In this document: piece by piece, positions 63,830 through 64,000 of the stretch
How the letters are laid out: each line of letters begins with the position of its first letter
How positions within the stretch are numbered: the first letter of the stretch is position 1
DNA from: a virus
DNA length: 64,000 nt
Reading direction: 5' to 3' (one strand)
Virus record (IMG/VR): IMGVR_UViG_3300027736_000027
Location: 1 to 64,000 of that record
Program-made: the position numbers and the translations under genes
Notes under the pieces: generated by a model
Database searches by the model: none
What the model saw: the letters and a program-made list of their open reading frames with translations, nothing else
Told to the model about the DNA's origin: nothing

Positions 63830-64000
63830 TCAGGAAATTCTATCTAAAATTATTCTTTGAGCCGAGGCTATTTTAGAATAGGCTAGCTCAATATCAATAA
63901 ACCCAGCCCAGTCAATTTCGCCACTTTGTAATTGTGATTTAGGCACAGTTAAACCAGTTAAGCCAATTTCAGATAGGCTATTGATATTACAAATTAAATA
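63830..64000 (-). CDS. C-terminal part of a gene cut by the window edge (at least 56 aa)
   Basis: The frame is open from the window edge to a TGA at 63830-63832: ...YLICNINSLSEIGLTGLTVPKSQLQSGEIDWAGFIDIELAYSKIASAQRIILDRIS. The start is outside the window. Not recognised. Confidence 0.55.
   Translation of the reverse strand, partial: YLICNINSLSEIGLTGLTVPKSQLQSGEIDWAGFIDIELAYSKIASAQRIILDRIS

Overview
The window reads as a piece of a large tailed-phage genome (T4-like in logic, probably a jumbo phage) infecting a member of the Bacteroidetes. The phage evidence is a dense set of small tightly packed genes on long same-strand runs, phage-style lysozymes and lysins, a compact sigma factor, a DNA ligase / UV-endonuclease / exonuclease / guanylate kinase block, and more than thirty genes that start with a short leader resembling the T4 capsid-targeting propeptide. 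The Bacteroidetes evidence is weak or absent Shine-Dalgarno sequences, a DnaK that looks like a Bacteroidetes protein, a DUF3127 SSB-like protein, and at the left edge a huge exported Cys-rich repeat adhesin of the kind common in that phylum. No structural head or tail gene (terminase, major capsid, portal) and no confident tRNA is seen, so the phage assignment is an inference from gene content.

Layout. 1-3.7 kb: C-terminally incomplete giant surface adhesin. 3.8-12.8 kb: minus-strand run of leader-tagged genes, eight of them paralogous leucine-rich-repeat proteins (63 repeats in all) with a T4-type lysozyme inserted among them. 12.8-14.0 kb: GC-rich island holding a five-unit array of ACTAGGGAGT spaced exactly 58 bp apart, next to a MerR-HTH/serine-recombinase gene that seems to lack the catalytic serine. 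14.0-17.4 kb: tagged protein, tagged zinc metalloprotease, DUF932-like protein and a RecA-fold ATPase. 17.5-32.4 kb: an early-type region of about 40 small, mostly unrecognisable minus-strand genes, including a sigma-70 factor; many are individual cassettes, each with its own copy of a highly conserved promoter-like element that starts at the stop codon of the upstream gene. 32.4-33.0 kb: GC-rich noncoding repeats. 33.0-42.8 kb: mostly plus-strand, tagged, probably virion-associated proteins plus a secreted nuclease. 42.8-49.6 kb: HDAC-like deacetylase, DnaK, a large tagged protein and a RecB-like nuclease. 49.6-54.7 kb: tagged lysin, peptidoglycan-binding protein, phosphoesterase, tagged nucleotidyltransferase and Fpg/Nei glycosylase. 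55.0-59.1 kb: DNA repair and nucleotide block (UvdE, exonuclease, SSB-like, GMP kinase, ligase). 59.2-64 kb: large tagged proteins, an ATP-grasp enzyme and small genes, the last cut by the window edge.

How it may work together. Most leaders contain [ILV]-x-E followed by a small or polar residue, the kind of site cut by T4-type prohead proteases. If they act as in T4, the window encodes a cargo of internal proteins (LRR proteins, lysozyme, M23/GH19 lysin, metalloprotease, nucleotidyltransferase, ATP-grasp enzyme, possible nuclease) packaged with the DNA and delivered at infection. The early region, driven by the repeated promoter and possibly by the phage sigma factor, would follow with small host-takeover proteins. 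The system most worth a second look is this leader-tagged arsenal with its expanded LRR family; next are the 58-bp array with its dispersed, strand-biased motif, and the two-spacing promoter family.
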